Shown here piece by piece: positions 9,509 to 19,047 of a DNA stretch of 64,000 nucleotides; position 1 is the stretch's first letter; the number at the start of each line of letters is the position of its first letter. A model generated the notes under the pieces. The model had not been told where the DNA came from. It searched no databases and worked only from the letters and a program-made list of their open reading frames with translations. Source of the DNA: CBDDEC01 sp965198045 (GTDB lineage: Bacteria > Chloroflexota > Dehalococcoidia > UBA2979). Both the position numbers and the translations under genes were made by a program. The stretch spans positions 186,001 through 250,000 of the forward strand of contig CBDAOL010000012.1 of NCBI GenBank assembly GCA_965198045.1. The letters run 5' to 3'.

Positions 9509-9602
9509 CCGCCCGTTCGAGGCGTCAGCGTGCGTCTTCCTAGCACCTCGTCCTAACACTTCGTTCATGTACTGGCGTCGTGGCGGCGCTAACCTCGATC
9601 GC

Positions 9603-10178
9603 ATGACTGTCGTGATCCGACGCGCGATCTTCATCGTCTCTGCCGTGCTGGCTGGGCTGCTCCTGCTCGCGTGTGGCGGGTCCTCCGACGAGCCGCGTTC
9701 GACGGACGCTCCGGCGACCGCCGAGGCGCCTGCCGCCACGCCGTCGGAGTCGCCGAGCGAGGGGGCTGCCACGAGTGCGGCTGCTGGCTTGCCGTATGCC
9801 ACCGGCCCGGCGGTCGTGGTCGCGGCGGGTTACGAACCCCCCGATGACCGTGTCGACTCGACCGGCGCGTACCTCCCCGCGAACGGGAAGCCCACGCTCG
9901 TCTTCGTCGATGCCATCTGGTGACCGTTCTGCGGGATCGCGCGCCCCGTCGTGTACGGGCTCCGAGAGCAATACCAGGACCGCATCAACTTCGTGATCCT
10001 CGATTGGGACATCAACGAGGAGAACGACCTCGCAGAAGATCTGGGCGTGCGGCGGCACCCGGCGATCGGGTTCGTCTCGCCTGACGGCGAGGTGGTCCGC
10101 CGGCTATTCGGCCCGCAGCAGGAGGCGGTCCTGATCGAGGCCATCGACGAGGTCGTCGCCTCGACGGCAGGGTCCTAA
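9603..10178 (+). CDS. Thioredoxin-fold lipoprotein, probable selenoprotein (Sec at codon 107)
   Basis: 191-codon reading frame interrupted only by TGA at 9921-9923. The N-terminus is a lipoprotein signal (IFIVSAVLAGLLLLACGG, lipobox LLAC near residue 22) followed by a Ser/Ala/Pro/Thr-rich linker. The thioredoxin fold then reads PTLVFVDAIW-[TGA]-PFCGIARPV, so the TGA takes the first position of a WCxxC site to give Trp-Sec-Pro-Phe-Cys. DWDINEENDLAEDLGVRRHP and the cis-Pro segment HPAIGFVSPDG follow in frame. A hairpin begins 20 nt after the TGA. Likely role: extracytoplasmic thiol-disulfide or peroxide chemistry. A thioredoxin broken by mutation is the alternative, but the exact TGA-for-Cys placement argues against it. 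Confidence 0.82.
9943..9960 (+). promoter_or_regulatory. SECIS-like hairpin of the thioredoxin-like lipoprotein
   Basis: GCCCCGT (9943-9949) pairs with ACGGGC (9955-9960) with one bulged C, leaving the five-base loop CGTGT. The loop starts 27 nt after the TGA at 9921-9923, within the spacing bacterial SECIS elements use, and has a G at its second position. An alternative pairing of CGGG (9932-9935) with CCCG is possible, so the exact fold is uncertain. Confidence 0.6.
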
Positions 10179-10191
10179 CCGCGAGGGTCTG

Positions 10192-10944
10192 CTACCACTG
10201 CTTCCCGATGCCGCCACGCTGGCCGTAGAAGCCGGCGGGCCAGTTGCGGCCGGTGATCATCGCTTTGTCGATGTCCTCCTGCGTGGCGATGCCGGCGTCG
10301 ACGATCGCATCCGCCTCGCGACGGGCCGCCGCGAAGATGCGATTGAGGAGGAAGCCGTAGGTGCCGGGCGCATCCTTCACCATCGACACGACACGACCAG
10401 AGGCCTCGGCGACGCCGACGCAGGCGTCGATCGTCTCCTGCGAGGTCTCGGGCGTGTAAACGACCTCGCACATCTTCATCGTGGGCACCGGGTTCGAGTA
10501 GTGCATGCCCGCGAAGCGCGTCTTGCGCTCGGCCGAGACGTTCGCAGCGATCTCTGCGATCACGAAGCCCGAGGTGTTCGAGGTGAAGATGGCGTCCGGC
10601 TTGATGATCGCATCGATCTCGCCGAAGACCGCTTGCTTCAGGTCGAGGCGCTCCGGGACGGCCTCGATGATCAGATCGACCTCGCTGAGGTCGCCGAGTT
10701 CCGTCGTGAAGCTGACGCGGCTCATCGCCGCTGCGCCGTCATCGAACTCGAGCTTGCCAATCTCGACAGCGCGTTTGATGCCCCAGCGGCTTTCAAACAC
10801 CGTTTCCCGCGTCGCGTCGTTGATCTCGTCGGTGAGGTCGCGGACCACCACGTCGAACCCGCCGAGGGCTGACACCTGGGCGATGCCGCCGCCCATCACG
10901 CCGCCGCCGAGCACACCGATGGTCTTGACGTCTTCGAGGTTCAT
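10192..10944 (-). CDS. 3-hydroxyacyl-CoA dehydrogenase
   Basis: 250-residue NAD-dependent 3-hydroxyacyl-CoA dehydrogenase oxidising 3-hydroxyacyl-CoA in beta-oxidation or related acyl-CoA catabolism. The Rossmann motif is IGVLGGGVMGGGIAQVSALGG. LIIEAVPERLDLKQAVFGEI and SNTSGFVIAEIA are family signatures. The catalytic His is in RFAGMHYSNPVP, and the partner Glu is probably in MKMCEVVYT. The C-terminal domain contains PGTYGFLLNRIFAAARREA but ends early at GQRGGIGKQW, about 30-40 residues shorter than most homologues, so a frameshift near 10195-10230 is possible. The start MNLEDV (10944) is preferred over an upstream ATG at 10968. It is convergent with the Sec-thioredoxin gene. Confidence 0.83.
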   Translation of the reverse strand: MNLEDVKTIGVLGGGVMGGGIAQVSALGGFDVVVRDLTDEINDATRETVFESRWGIKRAVEIGKLEFDDGAAAMSRVSFTTELGDLSEVDLIIEAVPERLDLKQAVFGEIDAIIKPDAIFTSNTSGFVIAEIAANVSAERKTRFAGMHYSNPVPTMKMCEVVYTPETSQETIDACVGVAEASGRVVSMVKDAPGTYGFLLNRIFAAARREADAIVDAGIATQEDIDKAMITGRNWPAGFYGQRGGIGKQW

Positions 10945-10984
10945 GCTCTCGTCCCTCCGTCGCGCCACGCGGCGCGGTCGTTGT

Positions 10985-12295
10985 CTAGCCCGCGATGCCG
11001 CGGATCGTGTCGAACAGGATGCGAATGCCGAGGTGGAGATTCTCGATCGAAATCTTCTCGTCGTTGCCGTGGGCGCGTCCTACCTCGTCCGGTCCCATCA
11101 GCACCGGCGTGAAGCCATACGCGGCCACGCCATTGCGTCGGAATACGCGTGAGTCAGTGAATCCCGTCGAGACGCCGGGGACCACCACCAGGTCCTCGAT
11201 CGCCTCTTTTGAGACCTCCGTCATCACGCGGTAGAGCTCCGTGTCGAGGCGAGAAGGTGGCGTCGAGGATTCGAAGACGCGCTCGATGTCGATGCGCTCG
11301 TCGTCAATGACCTCGCGGATCTCGTCGACGAAGACGTCGGGGTCGTAGCCGGGCACGAGGCGAACGTCGAGCGTGGCGCTCGCCTCCGCCGGGATCACGT
11401 TGTGCTTCACGCCGGCGTCGAGGCTGGTCAGCGAGATCGAGTTCATTTGCACGGACTTGATGCGCGAATTCTCCTCGGCGAGCTCCGCCAGCGCCTCGTC
11501 GGTGGGCTCCTGCTCCATCACGCCCGCCTCGTGCAGTTGCTGGAAGTACTCGCGCACCTCCGGCGCGGGCATCAGCGGGCGGTCCCACTCCTGGACCCGC
11601 TGCAGTGCATCGACGAGGCGGTCCGCGGCGTTGTCGTCGTGCGGTACAGAGCCGTGGCCCGGGCGGCCCGTGGTGTAGAGGCGGAGCCAGAGCGGCCCCT
11701 TCTCCGACACGCCGATATTCATCACGTTGCGCTCGACGCCCATGATTTCGGTCGAGCCGGAACCGCCCTCGTTAATCACGTACTCCACGTCGAAGAGCTC
11801 AGGGTGCTCGCGGTCGAGGTACTCCACGCCGTAGGCGCTCCCCGCCTCCTCATCGGCCACGGCGACGAACACGAGGTCGCGCCCGAGCGGGAGCTGGTGA
11901 CGATGGTGGAGGATGAAGCAGATGAGCTCCATGATGCCCATCCCCTTCATGTCCGATGTCCCGCGCCCCCAGATGTACCCGTCCTTGATCGCTCCGCCGA
12001 GGGGATCCTCGGTCCAGTGCTCGCGCTCGAAGGGGACGACATCGGTGTGGTTGAGCAGCAGCAGCGGCTTCCCGCGGTTGCCATCGCTCTCGAGGCGGGC
12101 GACGAGCGTGGCGCGGTTCTCGCCCGGGTCGTAGAGCTCGTAGGGGATGCCCTCGGCGTCGAGGATGGCGCCGATCCACTCGCAGGCGCGCGTCTCATTG
12201 CCGGGCGGGTTCACGGTGTCGACGCGGATGTAGTCGGAGAGCAACTCCACCGCCCACTCGTTGATGCCGTCCCAGTCGATGTTCGCCTCGCTCAT
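10985..12295 (-). CDS. M20-family metallopeptidase
   Basis: 436-residue M20 peptidase (ArgE/DapE/carboxypeptidase G2-like) with two co-catalytic metals. Metal-binding motifs are LLLLNHTDVVPFE (about residue 80), WGRGTSDMKGMGIM (about 113) and VAVADEEAGSAYG, where the Glu-Glu pair gives the general base and a ligand. The C-terminal ligand is in MGPDEVGRAHGNDEKI. The dimerisation domain lies between (about 195-310). It follows the LLM oxidoreductase by 27 bp and precedes the hydroxyacyl-CoA dehydrogenase by 40 bp, so the three probably form one operon. The substrate, an N-acyl amino acid or dipeptide, is unresolved. Confidence 0.88.
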   Translation of the reverse strand: MSEANIDWDGINEWAVELLSDYIRVDTVNPPGNETRACEWIGAILDAEGIPYELYDPGENRATLVARLESDGNRGKPLLLLNHTDVVPFEREHWTEDPLGGAIKDGYIWGRGTSDMKGMGIMELICFILHHRHQLPLGRDLVFVAVADEEAGSAYGVEYLDREHPELFDVEYVINEGGSGSTEIMGVERNVMNIGVSEKGPLWLRLYTTGRPGHGSVPHDDNAADRLVDALQRVQEWDRPLMPAPEVREYFQQLHEAGVMEQEPTDEALAELAEENSRIKSVQMNSISLTSLDAGVKHNVIPAEASATLDVRLVPGYDPDVFVDEIREVIDDERIDIERVFESSTPPSRLDTELYRVMTEVSKEAIEDLVVVPGVSTGFTDSRVFRRNGVAAYGFTPVLMGPDEVGRAHGNDEKISIENLHLGIRILFDTIRGIAG

Positions 12296-12322
12296 GGCCC
12301 CTCCGGCTGCTCTGCTCGCCAG

Positions 12323-13183
12323 CTAGTCGAATGCCTGCTTGAACGCCTCGATGGCGGCGATCTGCTCACCCGGGGTTCCACGCCCGCCGCCCATGGTGTT
12401 CACCGAGACGTGCGTGGCACCCGCCTCGACCCAGCGATGGGTCAGCTCGACCGCCGCCTCCGGGCCTTCCGGCGCGACGCTGACGCGACACTCGACGCCG
12501 ATCGAGGCGGGGTCGCGGCCTGCCGCCTCGGCCGCTGCGTGGACGCGCTCGAGGCCCGCGGCGAGGTCGTCCGGGTCGCGGTACTGCGGGAACCAGCCGT
12601 CGGCGATACGCCCGACTCGATCCATGACCACTTCGGACATGCCACCCATCCAGACTGGGATGTTGCCGCCCGGCGGCCGCGGGTTGATGCCGGCGAGCGT
12701 GACGGTGTGGTGGTCGCCCTCGAACGAGACCGTGTGCTCGGCCCAGAGTGCACGCATCAATGCGATCTGCTCCTCGACGCGGCGGCCGCGCGTGCGGAAG
12801 CTCTCGCCCAGCGCTTCGTACTCGACGGCGTTCCAGCCGACCCCGATGCCGAGGCGGAAGCGACCCTCTGTGAGCACCGCCACCTCGGCGGCCTGTTTGG
12901 CGACGAGGGCGGCCTGGCGCTGCGGGAGGATGATGATGCCGGTGACGAGCTCGAGGTCCGTCAGCGCCGCGAGGTAGCCGAAGAGCACCAGCGGCTCGTG
13001 GAACAGCGTCTCGATGTTGTAGGGGCCCCGGAACCCGCCCGGCCGTTCCGGCTCGGCGCCGAGTACATGGTCGTAGGCCAGGAGATGCGCATAGCCGGCG
13101 GCCTCTGCCGCCTCCGCGTAGGCCCGGACGCCCGAGGGGTCCGCGCCGATCTCGGTCTGAGGGAAGACAACACCAAGTTGCAT
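12323..13183 (-). CDS. LLM-class F420-dependent oxidoreductase
   Basis: 286-residue luciferase-like monooxygenase-superfamily protein of the F420-dependent subgroup. It opens with LGVVFPQTEIGADPSGVRAY, followed by HLLAYDHVLG, the usual cofactor-pocket segment. ITGIIILPQRQAALVAKQAA-type sequence (LVTGIIILPQRQ) and FRLGIGVGWNAVEYEALGE are hallmarks, and VWMGGMSEVVMDRVGRIADG completes the TIM barrel. It is the first gene of a probable minus-strand operon with the M20 peptidase and the dehydrogenase. The substrate is unknown; many relatives in Actinomycetota and Chloroflexota are uncharacterised. Confidence 0.88.
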   Translation of the reverse strand: MQLGVVFPQTEIGADPSGVRAYAEAAEAAGYAHLLAYDHVLGAEPERPGGFRGPYNIETLFHEPLVLFGYLAALTDLELVTGIIILPQRQAALVAKQAAEVAVLTEGRFRLGIGVGWNAVEYEALGESFRTRGRRVEEQIALMRALWAEHTVSFEGDHHTVTLAGINPRPPGGNIPVWMGGMSEVVMDRVGRIADGWFPQYRDPDDLAAGLERVHAAAEAAGRDPASIGVECRVSVAPEGPEAAVELTHRWVEAGATHVSVNTMGGGRGTPGEQIAAIEAFKQAFD

Positions 13184-13305
13184 CGCCGCCTCCGATGCTG
13201 CTGGTGCGGCGAGTCGCCGCCCGCGCCATCCTTCATGCGCGGCGAGGCGCTGTCAAACCGCGGACGGCAACCGACGCCCGGGGCCTGCGGTGGTAGCCTC
13301 CCGCG

Positions 13306-14205
13306 GTGTCACCTCGAACCTTGCTGGTGCTCGCGGTCGGCGTGGTCGCCGTCTCCTGGGCGGCGCCGCTGATCCGGCTCGCCGAAGACGCGCCGGTGCT
13401 CGTCATCGCCTCGCTGCGTCTCGCGATCTCCTCGCCGCCGATGATCGCCGTCGCCCTGGCGACCAGCCGCGGTGACCTCCGACGGCTGTCGCGGCGTGAG
13501 CTGCTGCTGCTGGCGCTTGCGGGGGTCGCGCTGGCGGCGCACTTCGGGTTCTGGGTCGCCTCGTTACAGCGCACCTCGGTGCTGGCCAGCGTCGCGCTCG
13601 TCACGATGCAGCCGGTGTTCGTCGGCATCGGAGCGTGGGTCGCCTTCGCGGAACGTCCGTCGCGGCGGGTCGTGCTCGGCGGCTCGATCGCGATCGCGGG
13701 TGCGCTCGTGCTCGCCGGGCTCGACCTCGGTGACCGCCGATCGCTCGTCGGTGACCTGCTCGCCATCCTCGGCGCCACGATGTCCGGCGCGTACTTCGTG
13801 ATCGGCCGCGGAGCGAGGGCCAGCGTGTCGACGGCGACCTACGGCGCCGTCGTCTACTCCGTCGGGGCGCTGGTGCTGCTTGCGTTGGTGGTGGCGACCG
13901 GCACGAGCCTCGGCGGCTACCCGCGCGAGACGTATGTGTACATCGCGCTGCTGGGTGTCGTCTCGCAGTTGATCGGCCACAACGCCTTCAACTGGGCGCT
14001 GGCCAGCGTGCCCGCGGTCCTCGTGGCGGTGGTCATCCTCGGCGAGCCGGTCGGCGCCACACTGATCTCGACGGTCGTGCTCAACGAGGTGCCGGGTATC
14101 CTCGAGTGGCTGGGCGCGGCGACGGTGCTCGTCGGCGTCTACGTCGCGCTGCGGTCACCGTCGGAGGAGATGGCGCTCGCGGAGGAACAGGGCGTGACGC
14201 AGTAG
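13306..14205 (+). CDS. EamA/DMT-superfamily transporter
   Basis: 299-residue inner-membrane protein with about ten hydrophobic segments arranged as two EamA repeats. The first repeat contains WAAPLIRLAEDAPVLVIASL and AHFGFWVASLQRTSVLASV, and the second begins near GDLLAILGATMSGAYFVIGR. VPAVLVAVVILGEPVGATL is the typical end of the second repeat. The family exports metabolites or amino acids, and the substrate cannot be inferred. The start is a GTG at 13306. It is divergent from the LLM gene across about 120 bp and sits about 190 bp before the glutamate synthase gene. Confidence 0.88.
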   Translation: MSPRTLLVLAVGVVAVSWAAPLIRLAEDAPVLVIASLRLAISSPPMIAVALATSRGDLRRLSRRELLLLALAGVALAAHFGFWVASLQRTSVLASVALVTMQPVFVGIGAWVAFAERPSRRVVLGGSIAIAGALVLAGLDLGDRRSLVGDLLAILGATMSGAYFVIGRGARASVSTATYGAVVYSVGALVLLALVVATGTSLGGYPRETYVYIALLGVVSQLIGHNAFNWALASVPAVLVAVVILGEPVGATLISTVVLNEVPGILEWLGAATVLVGVYVALRSPSEEMALAEEQGVTQ

Positions 14206-14225
14206 GCCTCGACGACGCGACATAA

Positions 14226-14247
14226 TGTCACCAGATTTGGTATGACA
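14226..14247. promoter_or_regulatory. Inverted repeat upstream of glutamate synthase
   Basis: TGTCA (14226-14230) and TGACA (14243-14247) form an inverted repeat, with inner CCA...TGG partly extending the symmetry. It lies about 150 bp before the gltB start in a relatively AT-rich gap. A TATGAT at 14334-14339, 55 bp before the start, could be a -10 element. The repeat may be an operator, for example of a GntR- or Crp-type factor. The regulator is not identified. Confidence 0.3.
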
Positions 14248-14393
14248 GGCCTCGTTCCGATCCTGTATGCTCGCCTTAGCATTTGTGACAGAAAGCGCAA
14301 TCGTGCTGCCTCACGACGCATCTGGCGTAGAGGTATGATGGCTGTTCCTTGAGGGGCCGGACTCCTCGGAACTGCGCGAACTCGGAGCGGTGC

Positions 14394-17300
14394 GTGACTT
14401 CAACGCGGCCGACGCCGGTGGCTACTGCTTTGCCGCCGGTGTCGCTCGAAGAACTGCAATCTGGCGCTCTGCTCTGGAACCCAGAGGAGGGCCGCGACGC
14501 CTGTGGTACCGGGTTCATCGCGCACGAGCGTGGCGAACGATCACATCGCATCGTTCAGCTCGCGGTCCAGGCCGTCGATGCGTTGACGCACCGCGGTGCG
14601 GTCAACGCGGACCCGCTGACGGGCGACGGCGCCGGCGTTACGCTCCAGATCCCGTTTGAACTGCTGCAGGAGGACTGCGAGCGCCTCGGCGCGACGGTCG
14701 AGGACCGCGATGACCTCGGCGTGGCCATGGTGTTCCTGCGAGGCGACGACGCCGAACTCTCCTCGGCGCGCGACCTGATCGTCGAGGAGGTCACGCGCGC
14801 GGGCGTTGAGGTCATCGGCTGGCGCGAAGTGCCGACGGACCCGACTGTGCTCGGTCCGCAGGCCCTGGAGTCGCTGCCGCACATCGAGCAGCTGCTGATG
14901 CGCCGCCCGCGTGCCCTGGTGGGCCCCGGGTTCGGTCAGGCGCTCTACCTGGCGCGACGGCGCGCCGAGGCACGCATCCGCGACCAGGCGCTCGACGTCT
15001 ACTTCGTCTCCATGTCCGCCTCGACGGTCGTTTACAAGGGGCTGATGGTGGCGCCACAGCTGCCGTCGTTCTACCCGGACCTGACAGACGAGCGGACCGC
15101 TTCCTCGTACGCGCTGTTCCACCAGCGGTTCGCGACGAACACGCTGCCGTCCTGGCGCCTCGCGCAGCCGTTCCGGCTGGCCGCGCACAACGGCGAGATC
15201 AACACGCTGCTGGGCAACCGCAACTGGATGACGGCGCGCGAGCCCGAGCTGGCCTCGGCGGTCTGGGGCGATCACATCGCCGATCTCTCGCCGGTGATCT
15301 GGCCGATCGGCTCGGATACAGCCTCCCTCGACGAGGCGATCGAGCTGCTCGTGCAGTCCGGCCGAGGGCTGTTGCACGCGATGATGATGCTGATCCCCGA
15401 GGCGTGGGAGAACATGCCCAACCTCGACCCGGAGCTGCGCGCGTTCTACGAGTACCACGCCTGCCTGACTGAGCCATGGGACGGCCCGGCCGCGGTCGCG
15501 TTTGCGCACGGTTCCGTGGTCGCCGCGATCATGGACCGCAACGGCCTGCGCCCGGCGCGTTACCAGCGCACCTCTGACGGGCTCGTGATCATGGGCTCCG
15601 AGGTCGGCCTTGTCGACCTCGACTTCGCCGAGGTCATCGAGTCTGGTCGGCTGGGTCCCGGCGAGATGATCGCCGTCGATGTCGCACAGCACCGCTTCAT
15701 CCACAACGACGAGATCAAGCACCTCGTCGCGTCGCGGCGGCCGTACGAGGACTGGGTGCAGCGCAACCTGATCCACCTCGACGGACCGGAGTCGTCAAAC
15801 GGCTACGCCGGGCCGATCGAACTCGATGCCGACGAGCTCGTGCGCCTGCAGCACCTGCACGGCTACACGCACGAGGAGCTGACCTACGTCGTCAAACCGA
15901 TGGCGGTGGACGGCAAGGAGCCGGTCGGCTCGATGGGCGACGACACGCCGCTGTCGGCGCTGCAGGATGAGCCGCGGCTGCTCTACACGTACTTCAAGCA
16001 GCGATTCGCGCAGGTCACGAACCCACCGATCGACTCCGTCCGCGAAGAGATCGTGATGTCGCTCGACACCTACCTCGGACGCCGGCGCTCGCTGCTCGAG
16101 ACGAAGCCGGAGGCGGCGCGGCTGCTGCACCTGACGAGCCCGCTGCTCCACGACGAGGAGCTGGCGGCGCTGCGCCAGATGGACACCGAGGACATTCGCT
16201 CGATCACCCTCGACGTGCGCTACCGCGTGGCCGACGGCGCCCGCGGGTTGGAGATCGCCCTCGAGGGCCTGGCCGACGAGGCGGCGCAAGCCGCCCGTGA
16301 GGGTTACACGGTGATCGTGCTCAGCGACCGCAATGTCGACGCTGCCCTGGCGCCGATCCCGATGTTGATGGCGGTCGGGGCGGTGCACCACCACCTGTCG
16401 CGCGCCGGGTTGCGCATGCGCACCAGCCTCATCGCCGAAGCAGCCGACGTGCGGGACGTGCACCAGTTCGCCGCGTTGATCGGCTTTGGCGCCAGCGCCA
16501 TCAACCCCTACCTCGCGTTCCGCACGATCGAGGCGCTGGCTGAGTCGGGCGAGTTCGACGAGATCCATGTCGACGAGGCGATCAGCCGCTTCGATAAGGC
16601 CGTCGACACCGGCATTCTCAAGATCATGTCGAAGATGGGTATCTCCGCGGTGTCGAGCTACCACGGCGGGCAGATCTTCGAGGCGCTCGGCATTGGCCCC
16701 GAGGTCGTCGAGCGTTGCTTCCCCGGCACCACCGCTCGCGTTGGCGGCGTTGGGTTCGAGGGGATTCACAACGATGTCTCGCGCCGGCACGCCGAGGCGT
16801 TTGGGCCGCTGGAGCGGCTGACGCATGGCGGCTGGTACAAGTTCCGACGCGACGGCGACTTCCACGGAAACTCGCCGAAGATGTGGCGTGCGCTGCACCA
16901 GGTGGCTCAGGCCGAGCACGATGCTTTCTCGCCGGAGGGTGGCGACGAGGAGTGGCGCAACTACCTGGACATCCTCGAGGAAGCGCCGCCCTCCGGGCTG
17001 CGCGACCTCCTCGAATTCGCCTCCGACCGCGAGCCGATCTCGATCGATGAGGTCGAGCCGATCGAGGCGATTACGAGGCGGTTCCAGACCGGCGCGATGT
17101 CGCTTGGAGCGCTGAGCCCGGAGGCCCACGAGGACATCGCACGAGCGATGAACATCCTCGGCGCGCGCTCGAACACTGGTGAGGGCGGCGAGGATCCTCG
17201 ACGCTACCTGCCCGACGGCGACAAGCGCGACGCCAACTCGCAGGTCAAGCAGGTCGCCTCGGGACGCTTCGGCGTGACGCCGGCGTACCTCGCGGCGGCC

Positions 17301-18998
17301 GCCGAGCTCGAGATCAAGATCTCGCAGGGCTCCAAGCCGGGCGAGGGCGGACAGCTGCCGGGGTTCAAGGTGAATCCGTACATCGCGGGCCTGCGGCACG
17401 TGATGCCGGGCACTCCGCTGATCTCGCCGCCGCCTCACCACGACATCTACTCGATCGAGGATCTGTCGCAGTTGATCTTCGACCTCAAGACCGTGAACCC
17501 GACAGCCAAGGTTTGCGTCAAGCTCGTCGCCTCCGAGGGTGTCGGGACCATCGCGGCCGGTGTGGCCAAGGGGTACGCGGACGTCATCCAGATCAGTGGC
17601 GCGGAGGGCGGGACCGGCGCCTCGCCGCTGTCGTCCATCAAATACGCTGGCGCGCCGTGGGAGTTGGGCCTCGCCGAGACCCAGCAGGCGCTGGTCGCCA
17701 ACCGGCTGCGCGGGCGCGTGGTCATTCGCGCCGACGGCGGCTTCAAGAGTGGTCGTGACGTCCTCGTCGCGGCGCTGCTCGGCGCGGAGCAGTATGGCTT
17801 TGGCACGACCTCGATGATCGCCGTGGGCTGCAAGATGGCACGCCAGTGTCACCTCAACACTTGCCCGGTCGGCGTAGCGACGCAGGCCGAGGACCTCCGA
17901 GCCAAGTACTTCGGCAGGCCGGAAATGCTCGTGCGCTATCTCACACAGGTCGCGACGCACGCCCGAGAGCTGCTGGCCGAGCTGGGGTATCGTTCGATCG
18001 GCGAGCTGATTGGACGTGCCGACCTCTTGCGGCAGCGTTCCGTCGAAGGGGCTCTGCGCGCCGAACATATCGATCTGACGAAGATGATCACGCCGGTCGA
18101 CCCCGACAACGAGGAGCCGCACCAGTCGACGCAGGAGCGCAACGATCGCATCGACGATTCACGCCTCGACGACCGCATCCTCGAGGACCTCGGCGATGCG
18201 ATCGAGCAGCAGCGTCCGACCGAGCTGAGCTACCCCATCGCCAACACCGATCGCGCCGTTGGTGCGCGTCTCGCCGGTGCGGTGGCCGGCCGCTACGGCG
18301 ACGACGGACTGCCCTATGGCACCGTCGACGTCTCGTTCACCGGTTCGGCCGGCCAGTCGTTCGGCGCGTTCCTCGCGCGCGGCGTGCGCCTGCACCTCGA
18401 GGGCGAGGCGAACGACTACGTGGGTAAGGGCATGGGTGGCGGTGAGATCACGATTCGTCCCCCGGCGAACGCGGGCTTCCCCTCGCACGAGGCCGTCCTC
18501 GTAGGCAACACCGTGCTCTATGGCGCGACGGCGGGGAACCTGTTCGTCGCTGGCCGCGCGGGCGAGCGCTTCGCCGTGCGCAACTCCGGTGCGCGCGCGG
18601 TCGTCGAGGGCATCGGCGACCATGGCTGCGAGTACATGACCGAGGGCGTCGTGGTGATCCTCGGCGAGACCGGCCGCAATTTCGGCGCCGGCATGTCCAA
18701 CGGCGTCGCCTTCGTCCTCGACGAGATCGGCAACTTCCGTCAGCGCGTAAACGAGGAGCTGGTCGGCCTGGAGCAGGTCACCGAGGCTGAGGACATCGAG
18801 CTGCTGCAAGCGCTGATCCGCCGCCACCTCGAGGTCACGGGCTCGAGTCGAGCCCGGCGCATCCTCGATCGTTGGCAGGTGTACCTGAAGCGCTTCTGGA
18901 AGGTCGCGCCCAAGTCCGCGCCGACCGAGGAGGGTGCGCAGACCGTGGTCCGCCGCCACCTCGAGACGCTGCGCCGGCTGGAGGCGATCGCCCGCTAG
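14394..18998 (+). CDS. gltB: Glutamate synthase, large subunit
   Basis: About 1,534-residue glutamate synthase large chain: glutamine plus 2-oxoglutarate gives two glutamate. Domains in order: N-terminal class II glutaminase with the Cys of DACGTGFIAH (near residue 37, the mature N-terminus after propeptide removal) and RFATNTLPSW; central linker domain; FMN-binding synthase barrel with MSLGALSPEAHEDIARAMN and SQGSKPGEGGQLPG; the 3Fe-4S ligands in CKMARQCHLNTCPVGVATQ; and the C-terminal beta-helix with repeated Gly. The GTG at 14394 follows CGGAGCGG. No gltD is adjacent, so this is either a ferredoxin-type enzyme or its NADPH subunit is encoded elsewhere. Confidence 0.95.
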   Translation: MTSTRPTPVATALPPVSLEELQSGALLWNPEEGRDACGTGFIAHERGERSHRIVQLAVQAVDALTHRGAVNADPLTGDGAGVTLQIPFELLQEDCERLGATVEDRDDLGVAMVFLRGDDAELSSARDLIVEEVTRAGVEVIGWREVPTDPTVLGPQALESLPHIEQLLMRRPRALVGPGFGQALYLARRRAEARIRDQALDVYFVSMSASTVVYKGLMVAPQLPSFYPDLTDERTASSYALFHQRFATNTLPSWRLAQPFRLAAHNGEINTLLGNRNWMTAREPELASAVWGDHIADLSPVIWPIGSDTASLDEAIELLVQSGRGLLHAMMMLIPEAWENMPNLDPELRAFYEYHACLTEPWDGPAAVAFAHGSVVAAIMDRNGLRPARYQRTSDGLVIMGSEVGLVDLDFAEVIESGRLGPGEMIAVDVAQHRFIHNDEIKHLVASRRPYEDWVQRNLIHLDGPESSNGYAGPIELDADELVRLQHLHGYTHEELTYVVKPMAVDGKEPVGSMGDDTPLSALQDEPRLLYTYFKQRFAQVTNPPIDSVREEIVMSLDTYLGRRRSLLETKPEAARLLHLTSPLLHDEELAALRQMDTEDIRSITLDVRYRVADGARGLEIALEGLADEAAQAAREGYTVIVLSDRNVDAALAPIPMLMAVGAVHHHLSRAGLRMRTSLIAEAADVRDVHQFAALIGFGASAINPYLAFRTIEALAESGEFDEIHVDEAISRFDKAVDTGILKIMSKMGISAVSSYHGGQIFEALGIGPEVVERCFPGTTARVGGVGFEGIHNDVSRRHAEAFGPLERLTHGGWYKFRRDGDFHGNSPKMWRALHQVAQAEHDAFSPEGGDEEWRNYLDILEEAPPSGLRDLLEFASDREPISIDEVEPIEAITRRFQTGAMSLGALSPEAHEDIARAMNILGARSNTGEGGEDPRRYLPDGDKRDANSQVKQVASGRFGVTPAYLAAAAELEIKISQGSKPGEGGQLPGFKVNPYIAGLRHVMPGTPLISPPPHHDIYSIEDLSQLIFDLKTVNPTAKVCVKLVASEGVGTIAAGVAKGYADVIQISGAEGGTGASPLSSIKYAGAPWELGLAETQQALVANRLRGRVVIRADGGFKSGRDVLVAALLGAEQYGFGTTSMIAVGCKMARQCHLNTCPVGVATQAEDLRAKYFGRPEMLVRYLTQVATHARELLAELGYRSIGELIGRADLLRQRSVEGALRAEHIDLTKMITPVDPDNEEPHQSTQERNDRIDDSRLDDRILEDLGDAIEQQRPTELSYPIANTDRAVGARLAGAVAGRYGDDGLPYGTVDVSFTGSAGQSFGAFLARGVRLHLEGEANDYVGKGMGGGEITIRPPANAGFPSHEAVLVGNTVLYGATAGNLFVAGRAGERFAVRNSGARAVVEGIGDHGCEYMTEGVVVILGETGRNFGAGMSNGVAFVLDEIGNFRQRVNEELVGLEQVTEAEDIELLQALIRRHLEVTGSSRARRILDRWQVYLKRFWKVAPKSAPTEEGAQTVVRRHLETLRRLEAIAR

Positions 18999-19047
18999 CC
19001 CGCCGTTCCGCTCGGTCGGAGCTATCCGTTCTGGCAATCCGCTCTGG

